Shown piece by piece: positions 10,000-19,798 of a DNA stretch of 64,000 bases. The stretch spans positions 109,670,067 through 109,734,066 of the forward strand of contig OY998177.1 in assembly GCA_963921935.1 (NCBI GenBank), in the 5' to 3' direction. Under the pieces are notes generated by a model that was not told where the DNA came from, did not search any database, and saw only the letters and a list, made by a program, of their open reading frames with translations. The stretch is from Galeruca laticollis (lineage: Eukaryota > Arthropoda > Insecta > Coleoptera > Chrysomelidae). Position 1 is the first letter of the stretch; each line of letters opens with the position of its first letter. The position numbers were made by a program, and so were the translations under genes.

Positions 10000-10708
10000 A
10001 TGAGAGCTCAACAGAACCATAGCGGGCTCAGGGAATATCCTTGGAAAATACCTCTCCTGATATGAACAACAGATGTAGTTGCCTCTCCTTCATTATGTGC
10101 GAGGCTTAGTTGGGTGTCCCATCGGCTTATGAGGTGTTTGAGCAAGTTTATAATTATTGGGTCTATTCTATATACTTGAAGAACTTTGAGTAGCCACGCA
10201 TGTGGAACCGAGTCAAAAGCTTTTTTGTAATCAATAAAAGCTGTATACAGATTGCGTTGTTCATTGATGGCCTGTTCCAGGATAACTGAGTCTATCAGAA
10301 TTTGTTCTTTGCAACCTTGCGACTTCTTTGCGCAACCTTTTTGCTCTTGGGCTAGTATCTCGTGGGATTCGCAGTATTGATTAATCTTGCCAGCTATAAC
10401 TGCAGTTAGGAGTTTATAAATCGTTGGGAGACAGGTGATCGGTCTGTACTGGCTGGGTTCTGGGTGTCGTGATCCTTCGGGATAAGATAAGTAATACCTC
10501 GGGTGAAAAATCTTGGTACAGTTTTTGGGTCGCGGCAGAATTTATTAAAATGCTGGGTTATCCTCGCATGTGTGCTTTCAAATCTTTTGTACCAGAAATT
10601 CTGAATACGATCGATGCCAGTAGACTTCCAATTATGTAGTTCTTGAATTTCTTTCTTCACTTCTTCGAAAGTTATAACTTTGTCATCCATAGCTGGGAGG
10701 TGCTCCAT
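10000..10708 (-). pseudogene. R4-like copy B RT, fingers and palm A/B
   Basis: The frame 10708-10406 has HNWKSTGIDRIQNFWYKRFE and GITYLIPKDH, the early RT blocks. After a frameshift near 10406 the palm reads EQKGCAKKSQGCKEQILIDS and TAFIDYKKAFDSVPHAWLL (motif A Asp). Next comes RGIFQGYSLSPLWFC, motif B, with Asp changed to Tyr in QGDSLSP. The characteristic EQKGC and PLWFC words place it with the R4-type, restriction-endonuclease LINEs. Confidence 0.85.
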
Positions 10709-11001
10709 ATTTTCTTCCTCGCGTCTATTCCAGTCTGCTTGAGCGTTATATTGTGCTGGGGCTGACCATATATTTCACCAGAAGTCGTGACTTTGCTCTT
10801 TAGTAGGATGTTGGCTATCTTCCTGACATTATTTCTTGGATAGGTTTCGATAAAATTGTTTTTCGTCCGTTCTAAATAACTAGTTGTTGTGTTTCCGCAG
10901 ATTTGATGCTCGATACCGGCGCTTTTGCTTCAGTGTATCCAGTACTTGCTCTGAAGTTTCATTCGGTGGATTATGGTTGGCGTGGCATTTGTTTCTCTAC
11001 A

Positions 11002-11244
11002 TTATGTCTTTAACTCGTTTTTGGAGTTTTCCACTAGCGCGGCCGCTGTTACTTGACCTATCTCTTTTCTGAGTTTATCGATTCTTTTGCTTAGCCGCTG
11101 CTCCCAGGGTTTTGTGCGATTCTTAGATTTAGGTTTCTGAGAGTTGGGTTTTATGTCTGACCCATTACATCTGACAGTAGCGACAGCTGCTGCATAAACG
11201 GCAGTATGTAAATCAGCAAAAGAATCGTGCTGTGCTAAGTACAT
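11002..11244 (-). pseudogene. R4-like copy B linker region
   Basis: The frame YLAQHDSFADLHTAVYAAAV is followed by a basic stretch (KPKSKNRTKPWEQRLSKRI) and a helical KLRKEIGQVT segment. In this LINE family such a basic helical linker precedes the RT. I place it by position and composition, not by a recognised motif. Confidence 0.55.
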
Positions 11245-11622
11245 AGGGAGTACTCTTGTATCTTGGAGGTCGATAATAATAGCGAGCTTTCTGGAGCTGT
11301 TCTGTTTGGGGATATAAGGTCGCGCCGATGGATCCGTGCCATCAAATTCTGTAAGAGCTTGGTAGAACGCAAAGTTAATATTGTCGAGTAGTTGTTGTTC
11401 CTGTATCTTACTTCCCTGAGAATAATTAGGAGGCTGTGTTGTTGGGGTAGGATTAACCGGATTAATTGATTAGTTTAAAGTTTCATCATTGGCTTCACCC
11501 ACAACAGGTTGTTCAATATGGTGCGCCCCTAAATACTCGACGACTTCTCTTTTTAAGTCATCTAGTTGTTCTTGTGACAAACGCTTGTTATTAATTATCA
11601 CCCGTTTCTGGTCCATCAGTCT

Positions 11623-11979
11623 CTATTCTGATAGGTGACTGAGCTCTGGGTGTAACTCAGCAAAAGAGTGATGGAGCAGTGGTCTTATTCCAACAGAAAT
11701 TGTGTCACCTTCAGTTACTTTGTAGTAGCAGAGCATGAGATTCAAGTTTAATTCGTCCGTCCACTGCATGCGCTGCCGAGGTTTTCCTGCGGTTAGCGGC
11801 TGATTTGCCACCAAAACATTTTCGGCGGGTAGAGCCGGTGGTTGTTGGGTACTCTTTGCGCGTGTTAACCTATTTTCAATAGCAGGGTTATCGTTGTTTT
11901 GGTCGAGCTGAGGGTTCCCGCGCCGTCCTCGACCGTTACGGCGCTCGTCCGAGGCTTGTCCTTCACTTTCAGGAACCAA
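11623..11979 (-). pseudogene. R4-like copy B N-terminus with Myb-like domain
   Basis: The N-terminal portion is rich in Arg, Gly, Asn and Pro (residues 1-75). It is followed by RQRMQWTDELNLNLMLCYYK and a segment ending LLHHSFAELHPELS. The Trp-Thr start and the spacing resemble the Myb-like DNA-binding domain that R2-group LINEs use to find their target. The frame then breaks before the linker at 11244-11002. More upstream sequence to about 12195 is probably 5' UTR. Confidence 0.7.
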
Positions 11980-12199
11980 TATTTCACATATAGCAGGGGG
12001 TTGCCCTGGTATATGGGTTTTCTCCCTCTCGTGTTAGCCTTCACCTTCAGTCTTCGCCACCCGGGTTGTTTACCGGATCTAGAAGTCTTCCGGCCAAGTT
12101 TCCAGGGTCCACCATCGAGGAGGTACGAGTAGGAATTGGTAGGAGACGCTATATGAGACGCTTCACTACCCTTTAGACTACCCTGTAGACCCTTTATTT

Positions 12200-12211
12200 A
12201 TTATTATTATT
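12200..12211. repeat. (ATT)4 between R4-like copies B and C
   Basis: A TTTATT-leading (ATT)4 run marks the 5' end of copy B and the 3' end of copy C. Confidence 0.8.
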
Positions 12212-13390
12212 TTCCGTTTCCTCCCTTGCGGGGTTGCTCCACAACATGGCATTCATGATCATTCACGTTGCTTGAAACTTGCGATTCTTCTAGCAGGATT
12301 TCGCAGTCACAAGTTTAGAGTTTTCTTGACAATTCTACACGTTTCCAGTACGACAGATTTCTGCATTTCGGGGAACACTTCTTTATGATTTATTTTCAAC
12401 GTTTCGATGTATTCTTTTAAGTTCTTCGTTACTAATCCGGTTGCAGAAATGACTATCGATAGAACTTCGACTTTTTTTAAATTATTAGTAACTTTGAATT
12501 TTTCGGCCAGTTCGAAATATCTATTAACCTTTTCTCTTTCTGCTTTATTCAGGTTGGGCAACATCTACGAAGTATCCAATCTTGTCCTGTTTGTTAATAA
12601 GCACGATATCTGGTCGATTGCTCGCCACAGTTTTGTCAGTTTGTATTGTTGTGTACGAGTATAGACGGAAGTATTATTTTCAAGGACGGGAAAAGGGACA
12701 TATTTGTAATAACGTTCTTTTTGTTCTTTCAGGTTGCAGAGTATTGCCAGTTCTTGATGGATTATATTCGCCGTCAAATTATGGCGTTGAAGATATTCCG
12801 TTGGAGCAAGGTAACTGCATCCTGAGATAATGTGCTCCATTTTTTCCGCATGTCTATTACACAGTCTGCACAGATCGTTTTCCAGCTGTACTCCATGTAC
12901 AAATTTAACATGATTTTTGGTCGCAATTACGTTGTCTTGTATTGCTACCATGAATCCTTCTGTTTCCCCGAATAATTGTCCCCTCCCAAGCCACTCCGTT
13001 GAAGAATTAAGATCTGCCGTGTAATGGTTTTGACAGCCAAGCAGTTTTTCGTTCAGCCCAAGTTGGTACTGGGACCCCTTCTCCGGCGGACAGATTAAGC
13101 GGTGAGTAGTGATCCAGCACACAGACCACCTTATGCATCTCTGATATCTCTGTTTTGGCCTTAAAGTACTTTTTTAGTTCATTTATTTGTCTGTGATATA
13201 AAGTTTTGAGATCTAGTAGACCTCGACCACCCATGCTTCGTGGCATGTACAGCCTCTCAATGCATGCTCTGGAATGGTGTATGCTGAACTTGGTCAGTTG
13301 TACTCGGATGGATCTATTTGCAGCTTCAAGTTCCGTTTGTGACCACCCAATTAGCCCAAATGAGTAGGTTTCGCAGGCACTGCCCATGAA
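12212..13390 (-). mobile_element. R4/Dong-like LINE copy C, 5'-truncated
   Basis: About 1.18 kb containing the RT thumb, knuckle and endonuclease, minus strand. It is truncated at about 13388, just before another ATT-rich run (13394-13411). Confidence 0.82.
12307..13387 (-). pseudogene. R4-like copy C thumb, zinc knuckle and endonuclease
   Basis: Three overlapping frames give the order. 13387-13007 is thumb with YMPRSMGGRGLLDLKTLYHR. 13122-12565 has GFMVAIQDNVIATKNHVKFV, the knuckle CRLCNRHAEKMEHIISGC and EYLQRHNLTANIIHQELA. 12564-12307 has the end KVEVLSIVISATGLVTKNL and QKSVVLETCRIVKKTLNL. The PD...D core lies at the junction near 12570-12640, where a frameshift destroys it: NRPDI cannot be read in one frame. 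Confidence 0.85.
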
Positions 13391-13393
13391 TTA

Positions 13394-13411
13394 ATTATTA
13401 TTATTATTATT
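13394..13411. repeat. (ATT)6 at outer end of the R4-like array
   Basis: Six ATT units followed by AATATTATT. It bounds the truncated 5' end of copy C. Confidence 0.8.
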
Positions 13412-13514
13412 AATATTATTAAACAATTTAATCTGTCATCTCGCGCGGTGCTACTTAGATATGCTTTCACCTATGTGCTGCAATTATCATTTCAAGGCGT
13501 CTTCAAAATTATAA

Positions 13515-13998
13515 TAATGGAGAAAGCTTTAAATAGAGTGTTGAGATAATTTAAAGGTACTAAGTATGCATTTAAACCTAACTTACAAAGAAGGTCATTA
13601 TGCTGATGTAATAGTTGGATATGGTGATTTAGATTGCGCAGGCTGTGAATACCAAGAAACAACAATCAGTAGCTGCATCCTCAACTGAATACATGGGTCT
13701 TTTTGAAGCTACGCGAGAAGGGAAGCGGTTAAGAGCATCAACAAATAATATAAAATTAGTAAATTCTCAGACGATAATAATATATGAGGATAATAATGCA
13801 TGTATCAGCATAGCAAACAATCCAACGAATCATACAACGGTCAAACACAATGATATTGAGTACCATTATACGAGGAAAAACATTCAAAACAATGTTATAA
13901 CTCTGAAATTTGTATCCATAGATCAACAACCAGCCGATTTGAAGACCAAGCCATTAGCGAAAGGGGAATGCGCAGAATTTAGGTTAAAGTTGCCTTAA
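13515..13998 (+). pseudogene. Ty1/copia polyprotein, RT end and RNase H
   Basis: The remnant starts with ALNRVLR-stop-FKGTKYAFKP, the block before RNase H in copia Pol. The main frame from 13645 reads NTKKQQSVAASSTEYMGLFE, then IIIYEDNNACISIANNPTNH and KHNDIEYHYTRKNI, ending QQPADLKTKPLAKGE. These are the RNase H acidic motifs and the conserved TKH-x-DI-x-YH end of copia. LTRs, integrase and most RT are missing. RNase H would degrade the RNA template in reverse transcription. Confidence 0.88.
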
Positions 13999-15443
13999 GT
14001 AAATGGATATTTAAGCTTTATCACTGTTACCCCAGATGAAATTGCAATATGTACGAAGCTTTACGTCAAAAAGTATTTTATTCAGGTTCTAGGAAGCCAA
14101 GATCTTGGAGACATGCATTTTGAATATCTGTAGCATAAGTGTTGAATGGAAACATGAATTTTATCCAAAAAGTGTAGTTTTACATTGAAAAATTGAATTT
14201 ATACTAGTATTTTCATTTATTTCGTAGTCGTGATTACATAGAAAATTAATTAATCCATTTTTACTGAAAATTCATTGTATAAAAAATATTACAGCTTAAT
14301 TAAGAAACAGGACTGCAATTAATACAATATTTACTAAAATTAATTAAAAATATTTTTCAATCATTATTTTTTTACTCATCTCTTCAGATAAATATAAGAC
14401 AAGTCATTGAACGGCATGCCATTGTTTTGATATTAATTTCGCTTAGACAGAAGTTGCACTCAGCTGATTTCTCGGGCATCACTAGCATAATATTCTGTAG
14501 ATGAGATAATTCAAAATGCGGAACTAAGGGATTCAACTCGTTGAGATATTTCAAATATTTCGTAGAAATTACTGCACTGATGAAGTGGCATTTTCTTAGA
14601 TGTTGTCCTCTGTTGTAACTTGGTATCATTATATACAAGCAATTCAACTATGACAAACAAGATTAAAATACAAGGTGACCCAAATTTAGCAATTTATTTT
14701 GAGAACAAAGAAGATTTAGAAAAAACGTAGGTATTGAGGAAGTAGTGGTTGATTTAATTATTACCCAACTCCAAAAAAGACGTTATGATTTCATGAAGGG
14801 ACTTTATAGAATTGTTATAGTAACTAGGAATATCAAGAAACGTTGAAGTTTCATCAGGAAGATGTTAGAAAGAGCCTGAATAGCAGCTCAGTTTTCTACT
14901 ACGTAAAGATTTCATAACTACCCAAGATAAGTTCGTTATATTTATTTTGCCAATTTCATCAACTGATTCAATGGAAAAGTTGATGATCTTCCTCATTTTC
15001 AATATACAGGGTGTCCGAAGTTATCGTATACAGGCGCATCTCGCTTTTTTGACCAGATAAGTAAAAAATCCCAATGGCACAAGACCAATTGGACAGGCTT
15101 ATTTCAGTACCATTTTTGCATAAAACCCAAAATGAAAAATTAGATACAAAATAAATAGAATGTTTTGAGATGTACAAGAAACCAAAGTAACATTTTGGCA
15201 TTAAATCAAAAACAAAATATGTCTGATAAATTTGTGAATATTCTTAAATAAATGTTTTAATGTACGATTTAGAGTCATTTTTTCTAACTTTGACAGGCCG
15301 CCATTTTGCTTTTACTGGGCCGATTTAGCTCATTAACGAACTCGTCCAAGATTTTGGCCTAACCTATTTTTGTAGCGAGTTTGGTTTTGATCCGTCAAAA
15401 AATACTCCCTCTATCGTGCTTACAAATTCCGTTATAACACATA

Positions 15444-15445
<2 letters not shown>
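13999..15445. other. AT-rich DNA with an insect-type dispersed repeat
   Basis: No coding similarity recognised. At about 15007-15040 the sequence CAGGGTGTCCGAAGTTATCG begins a stretch whose core, ending GTATACAGG, reappears inverted at about 18193-18213. Such CAGGGTGT ends are common in insect dispersed repeats. The remainder is AT-rich. Confidence 0.45.

Positions 15446-15489
<44 letters not shown>
15446..15489. repeat. (TA)n microsatellite
   Basis: About 22 TA units, directly 5' of the second PLE family. Confidence 0.95.
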
Positions 15490-15491
<2 letters not shown>

Positions 15492-17253
15492 GGATATTTC
15501 TGTGGGGATGTGGCAATAAGACTCCAGAGTAATTTCTCTCAGATATTTATTCCCGAGCTTTCGAATTATTTTTATTCATTATCAAGGGCTATAAATAATT
15601 GGTCAATGTTATCAATATTAATAATTAAATGAAATAATAAATACTTACATAAAATCTATAGCGAATTTTGGAAAAGTTGTAAATTTTTATAATAAATTCT
15701 TTTAAACATAAATCAATGAAAAACTCAAAAAACAATATGACAATAAACAAAATATTTGATCTTGAACTACAACAATTTTTATTTTTTCATCATAAAATTA
15801 AAGATTGTTATGAATCTTTTGTTCTTTTTTCATAATCTAAAAGATATGCATAGATAACAATAAGGTTATTTAAATCTGTTTTTTTATTTATTACATAATT
15901 TTGATCTGCAATATATGTTGTTTCCAAAAAAGGCGTTTTCTTTAATTACTTTCTATTGCTAAAACTTTGGCAGATTGATAATCCAGCAATAAATTTAAAA
16001 ATATGGTCAAAAGTTAAACTCAAATTGGCGAGAGAATACAATAGAAAATGCTTCCTCCTACAATGCAGAAAAAAGAACATTATTCCTACTTTTTTACAAA
16101 ATAACATCAAACATTTAGAAAAAATACTCAAACGCCAAGAACAAGGAGCAAATAATAGTTATCATATATACAATAGGTTAGTAAATAAGTTTTTAAATAA
16201 TGAAATTATTTGTAATCAAAAAACAATATATAGACTTGAAAATAATCTTATTGAATTGAAAAATCAAATAATTAACACAACCAATGAATTCATTTTCAAA
16301 TTTTTTTCTAATAAACAACAATTTATTCATAACAAACTATTCTTTGAAATCCAAAATAAGCAAAAGAATAAACTTAATAATCTAATCAAGAAAAAAATTA
16401 TTCCAGTTCTTTCAACATAATAAAATTGAATTAAAAATCTATCAGATATAGAGATACCTAAGGATATATTACAGTTCTTATCACTAGGCCCTAAATTCAA
16501 CATTGAACCTATAATTACCAAGGACATTTCAATAAAAACTATATTAGCCAATGTTGATTACATGTCATCGTTTATAAAAAACGGACAAGAAAGAAATATC
16601 GTTATTGCTAAAACAACAAATATATTAACTAATTATATTCATGAACCTAAGAAATCTTCTATATTCCGAGAACTGTTATAGAAAACAAAAAAGTTTCTAA
16701 AAGAAAATCCAAATTTAATAGTCATACCATCAGACAAAGGTAACATTACAGTTATTATGGAAAAACAAGATTATTTAGATTTATGTAAGGAATTAATTGA
16801 TAATAACTCATCATATAAAGAACTGAATAATGATCCAGCTCTTAAAACCACTAATAATTGTAACAAATTGATAAAAAAATTATTTAAAAAAAAAACTAAT
16901 TGATGAAAATACAAAAAAAAGAGTTAACTACTTATGACGGTATTTCCGCAAAATTTTATTGCTTACCTAAAATTCATAAACCAACATTATCAGCTAGACC
17001 AATTGTAGCATCAATTAATACTCCAATTGAACCTCTTACTCTTTGGTTAACTGAAATATTGACAAAATCTTACGACTATAACAATGAAAATTATGCTAAA
17101 GACTCCTTTGAAATTAGTAAATCATTCAATAACTTACTATTACCATCAAATTACGTTCTTTTAAGTTTAGACGTAGTATCACTTTTCAGTAATGTTCATT
17201 TAAATATATGCTTAACATCTCTTAAACATAAATGGAATGATATAAGTAAATTA
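15490..17253 (+). mobile_element. Penelope-like element, second family, 3'-truncated
   Basis: A plus-strand PLE distinct from the hammerhead-bearing family. Its 5' non-coding region (15490-15950) includes GAGCTTTCGAATT and ATTATCAAGGGC, typical of PLE terminal regions. Coding sequence follows from 15956. The RT is lost after the palm A motif, where a palindromic fragment of the other PLE family begins (about 17254). It abuts a (TA)n run. The GIY-YIG domain is absent. Confidence 0.8.
15956..17253 (+). pseudogene. Second-family PLE N-terminal region and start of RT
   Basis: Three frames carry one protein. 15956-16420 is helical and Lys/Asn-rich, the PLE N-terminal domain. After a stop near 16421, LSLGPKFNIEPI and VIPSDKGNITVIMEKQDYLD appear, the latter the conserved DKGN block of PLEs. 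From 16900, FYCLPKIHKP-x-LSARPIVAS and LLSLDVVSLFSNV give RT motifs 2 and A (catalytic Asp). At least two frameshifts or stops lie between, near 16680 and 16890. Confidence 0.85.
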
Positions 17254-17430
17254 AATGAAACTCAAGGTCTCTAGTTAATTCCACAATATAATACAAGTTA
17301 TTGAAAGTTCTAAAAAATTGACAATTGTTTCGATTAATCAATATTATCGAAACAATTGTCAATTTTTTAGAATTTTCAATAACTTGTATTATATTGTGGA
17401 ATTAACTAGAGACCTTGAGTTTCATTTAAA
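17254..17430. mobile_element. Palindromic PLE 3' fragment (copy T2)
   Basis: Two arms of about 80 bp are inverted copies of the main PLE 3' tail. The right arm (about 17349-17430) reads forward from GAAACAATTGTC to CATTTAAAAACACT. The left arm is its inverse. The centre (about 17330-17352) lies in stem II of the hammerhead-like motif, so each arm keeps GAAA, stem III and GTC, while CUGACGA is lost. The arms differ at only a few positions. No target duplication was found; the left flank is the second PLE family, the right flank a Myb-like pseudogene. Confidence 0.8.
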
Positions 17431-17440
17431 AACACTAATA

Positions 17441-17800
17441 TTTTTTGAAATTCCTTTCTAGGACTCGCCAGCGATTTTCAAAATTAGTTTGTGTATAATG
17501 TAATTGAAACTGTTCACTCAAGGATTGGGATATGACTCCCCACATTTTCTTTAAACTTATCATTTCGTATGAGCCAACTTTGGATCTGAATTTTTTGTAT
17601 GTACTAACGCTTTACTTGCATTTTTGTCCAGGCATTATAATTACTATTGATACAATCTCCATCTGTCACCTCCACCTGGTCCTCAAGTCCTTGGAATTTT
17701 ACATTTTCATTTTCTAACAGGTTTATTTGATTTTCAGAAGAATTTTCTAACGGATTCTGCGAATGAGTAATAATGTAGTACTGCTCAATGTTTTCATTTG
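17441..17800 (-). pseudogene. Myb/SANT-like domain protein fragment
   Basis: On the minus strand, an acidic Asn/Glu-rich leader from about 17795 is followed by NYNAWTKMQVK. After a frameshift near 17605 comes KKMWGVISQSLSEQFQLHYT, then TQTNFENRWRVLERNFKK. The Trp-spaced three-helix pattern ending ENRW-x-VLERN-x-KK is that of Myb/SANT-like DNA-binding domains common in insect expanded gene families and Harbinger-type accessory proteins. It is cut off at 17441 by the palindromic PLE copy. I cannot tell whether it was a host gene or a transposon gene. Confidence 0.6.
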
Positions 17801-19082
17801 AGGTTATGCTATATTTACTTTTATTTTATGACACCGCTTCACATGTCACATGGGAAGAGAAAAATAAATGAACTTATGAAACGTTCAAACAAGAAACAAA
17901 TCAGAGAGACATAAAACCATTATTTGTATTAGACATGCGCAGTTATAAGAGTACACAAATGCCTCAAACTATCAGTGATTTCGTTGCTTGAACAAACTTA
18001 TTGTTGTATTCCAAATATTATGACACGTAATTTTCAATTATAGTATACAGGGGGTGCTGTTTGAAAATAAAGAGTGAGGGGAAGCTACCACAGGGCTGTC
18101 AAATGTAATATATTTTTTCTACGTCATTAGTATTTTTCAATGCCATTCAAAGCAGTTTTGAAAATTTTTAATTACCTTTTCAAATAATCAATATGTTGCC
18201 TGTATACGATAACTTGTTAGTCAATGTATGATAGATTTTGCTCAACGTTTTAAAGTTATTCAATTTCTAATTTAAAAGTAAGGCGATTATATAGTTCATG
18301 ATATTTCTTGTTCATTAATACACCCTGAAAACATTTTCAAATGAAAATTGAAGTATATAAACTGGAGATCTCTTTACCTAGTTAATGGGATTAATCTACT
18401 GCAGCACAAACGTTTTCATTATTCCACGAAAATACCGGAAAATCGTTCCGGTACTAAAAAGGCGAACTGTTTGATTAAAAACTTCATTAGTTTTCTGAAA
18501 GTCATATGTAAAAGGATGTGGGGATGTGATGGAAAGGCTTTTTCTATAGGATGTGCCGTTCAATGGACGATTAGTTAACGAAAAGGCGATTAATGACATC
18601 TGCATAAATTTCATGTATGAACGATTTTCATGGACATTTCGAATAAACTGATGCGTAACAAAATGTTGTGAAAAAATGCAAGCAGGTGTTTCAATTGTAT
18701 GGATAATTATTTGCTTTTAGGGAAATATACAAAAAATGTATTTGTACTCACAAATAAAAAATGCAACATTGTTAATAAATTCTGTAAGTAGAATCGAAAG
18801 TCTAGTCAAAATACTGACCCAGTCACGAGAGTTTTGTGAATGATTCATTGATTTCGATGTCGGACCAACATTCGCGTGCAACTTAGGCAAAGGCGCCATG
18901 ATTGACATATATTTCGGGAAAATGTTTGATACATATATACACAGTGATTCACACTTTTGAACTGTGCATTGTAGGCCTCAATCACAAACCATCCATTATT
19001 TTTCGGCGATTCGGCTTAACTTCGGACTGTAATTATATTCTGTACCTTAACCATAGAACTTTTGCATGAAACTGTTCCTATA
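17801..19082. other. AT-rich DNA with short dispersed repeats
   Basis: No gene recognised. Between about 18045 (ATACAGGGGGTGCTG) and 18325 (TACACCCTG) lies a unit with short, imperfect inverted ends resembling common insect MITE-like repeats. Around 18193-18213 it shares an inverted core with about 15020-15040. The rest, 18330-19080, shows nothing I can name. Confidence 0.4.
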
Positions 19083-19083
19083 C

Positions 19084-19110
19084 AAGGTGCGGCAACGAAA
19101 AAGAAACAGA
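19084..19110 (+). repeat. Left member of a TIR-like pair
   Basis: Begins AAGGTGCGGCAACG and matches, inverted with three mismatches over 27 bases, 22716-22742. Both are flanked outside by TA, as in Tc1/mariner insertions. The pair spans 3.66 kb and no mariner transposase is visible between. Confidence 0.55.
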
Positions 19111-19292
19111 TTAAATATCTTAAAAAGAAGTTTGTTGGAGAAAATGTAAAAAATTGGTGAATACTTATTTCAAGAAGGACATCTTTCGATCATATCCTTA
19201 ACTATCGTACATACATTTCTTCCCCTCTGTCACTATTGTCAATGAAATTTGAATTGGGAAAGTATTTATTGTGACATATCATTGAGAAAGTA

Positions 19293-19713
19293 ATTTTTTC
19301 TACATTCATGCAAAAAACAACACTTTTGTGAAACACATTTAATGGAAAAAGTGGTTATTTTTTGCACTAGTGCAACAAAATCTTTGTTGCACTCATCTGT
19401 CATTCTTGTCAGTTTTGTGATGATTTTGACAAACATAAACATTTAAATAAAATAAAAATCCAGAGGAAGTGTCTGATCCTGCTCTAATACAGCAATAATT
19501 TATTTATATCTTACTACTTAGTCTCAACGACTTACAATTATTGCAAAAATCTTTGATTATTTAAAATTTAAATGGTCAAAGCGAAAACCAGCTATGATTA
19601 AGTACTGACAAGGTGGAGGCCATAAATATACAAAAAAAGAAGAACGGTTAAAATACATGCTGTTTTCTGACATAGTTCTATTTTTCTAGTTTTTGCATGA
19701 ATGTAGAAAAAAT
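19293..19713. repeat. 420-bp unit with 25-bp inverted ends
   Basis: Bases 19293-19318 and 19689-19713 are inverted copies with one indel. Just inside the left end, at about 19369-19393, is a palindrome GTGCAACAAA-ATC-TTTGTTGCAC. Inside the right end are clustered GTGCAAAA/TTTTGCAC words (19714-19780). There is no coding potential. The structure suggests a small non-autonomous DNA transposon or the terminal region of the adjacent Crypton. Confidence 0.5.
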
Positions 19714-19798
19714 ATTGTATGCAACTCGTGCAAAACGTGTTTTTTGCACGTCGCGTGCAAAAAACACTCACTTTTTGCACTTGTTACATAAATAACTA

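Larger units (their letters stand above)
8346..12195 (-). mobile_element. R4/Dong-like LINE copy B, near full length
   Basis: About 3.85 kb on the minus strand between two (ATT)n runs. Order from 5' (high coordinates): Myb-type DNA-binding region, linker, RT with YMDD, zinc knuckle, restriction-like endonuclease. This matches the one-ORF layout of R2/R4-group elements. Several frameshifts and stops break it. It is the most complete LINE in the window. Confidence 0.85.

Noticed and set aside
15449..15489. (TA)n as a promoter TATA region
   Set aside because: A long simple repeat is better read as a microsatellite; no transcription start evidence.
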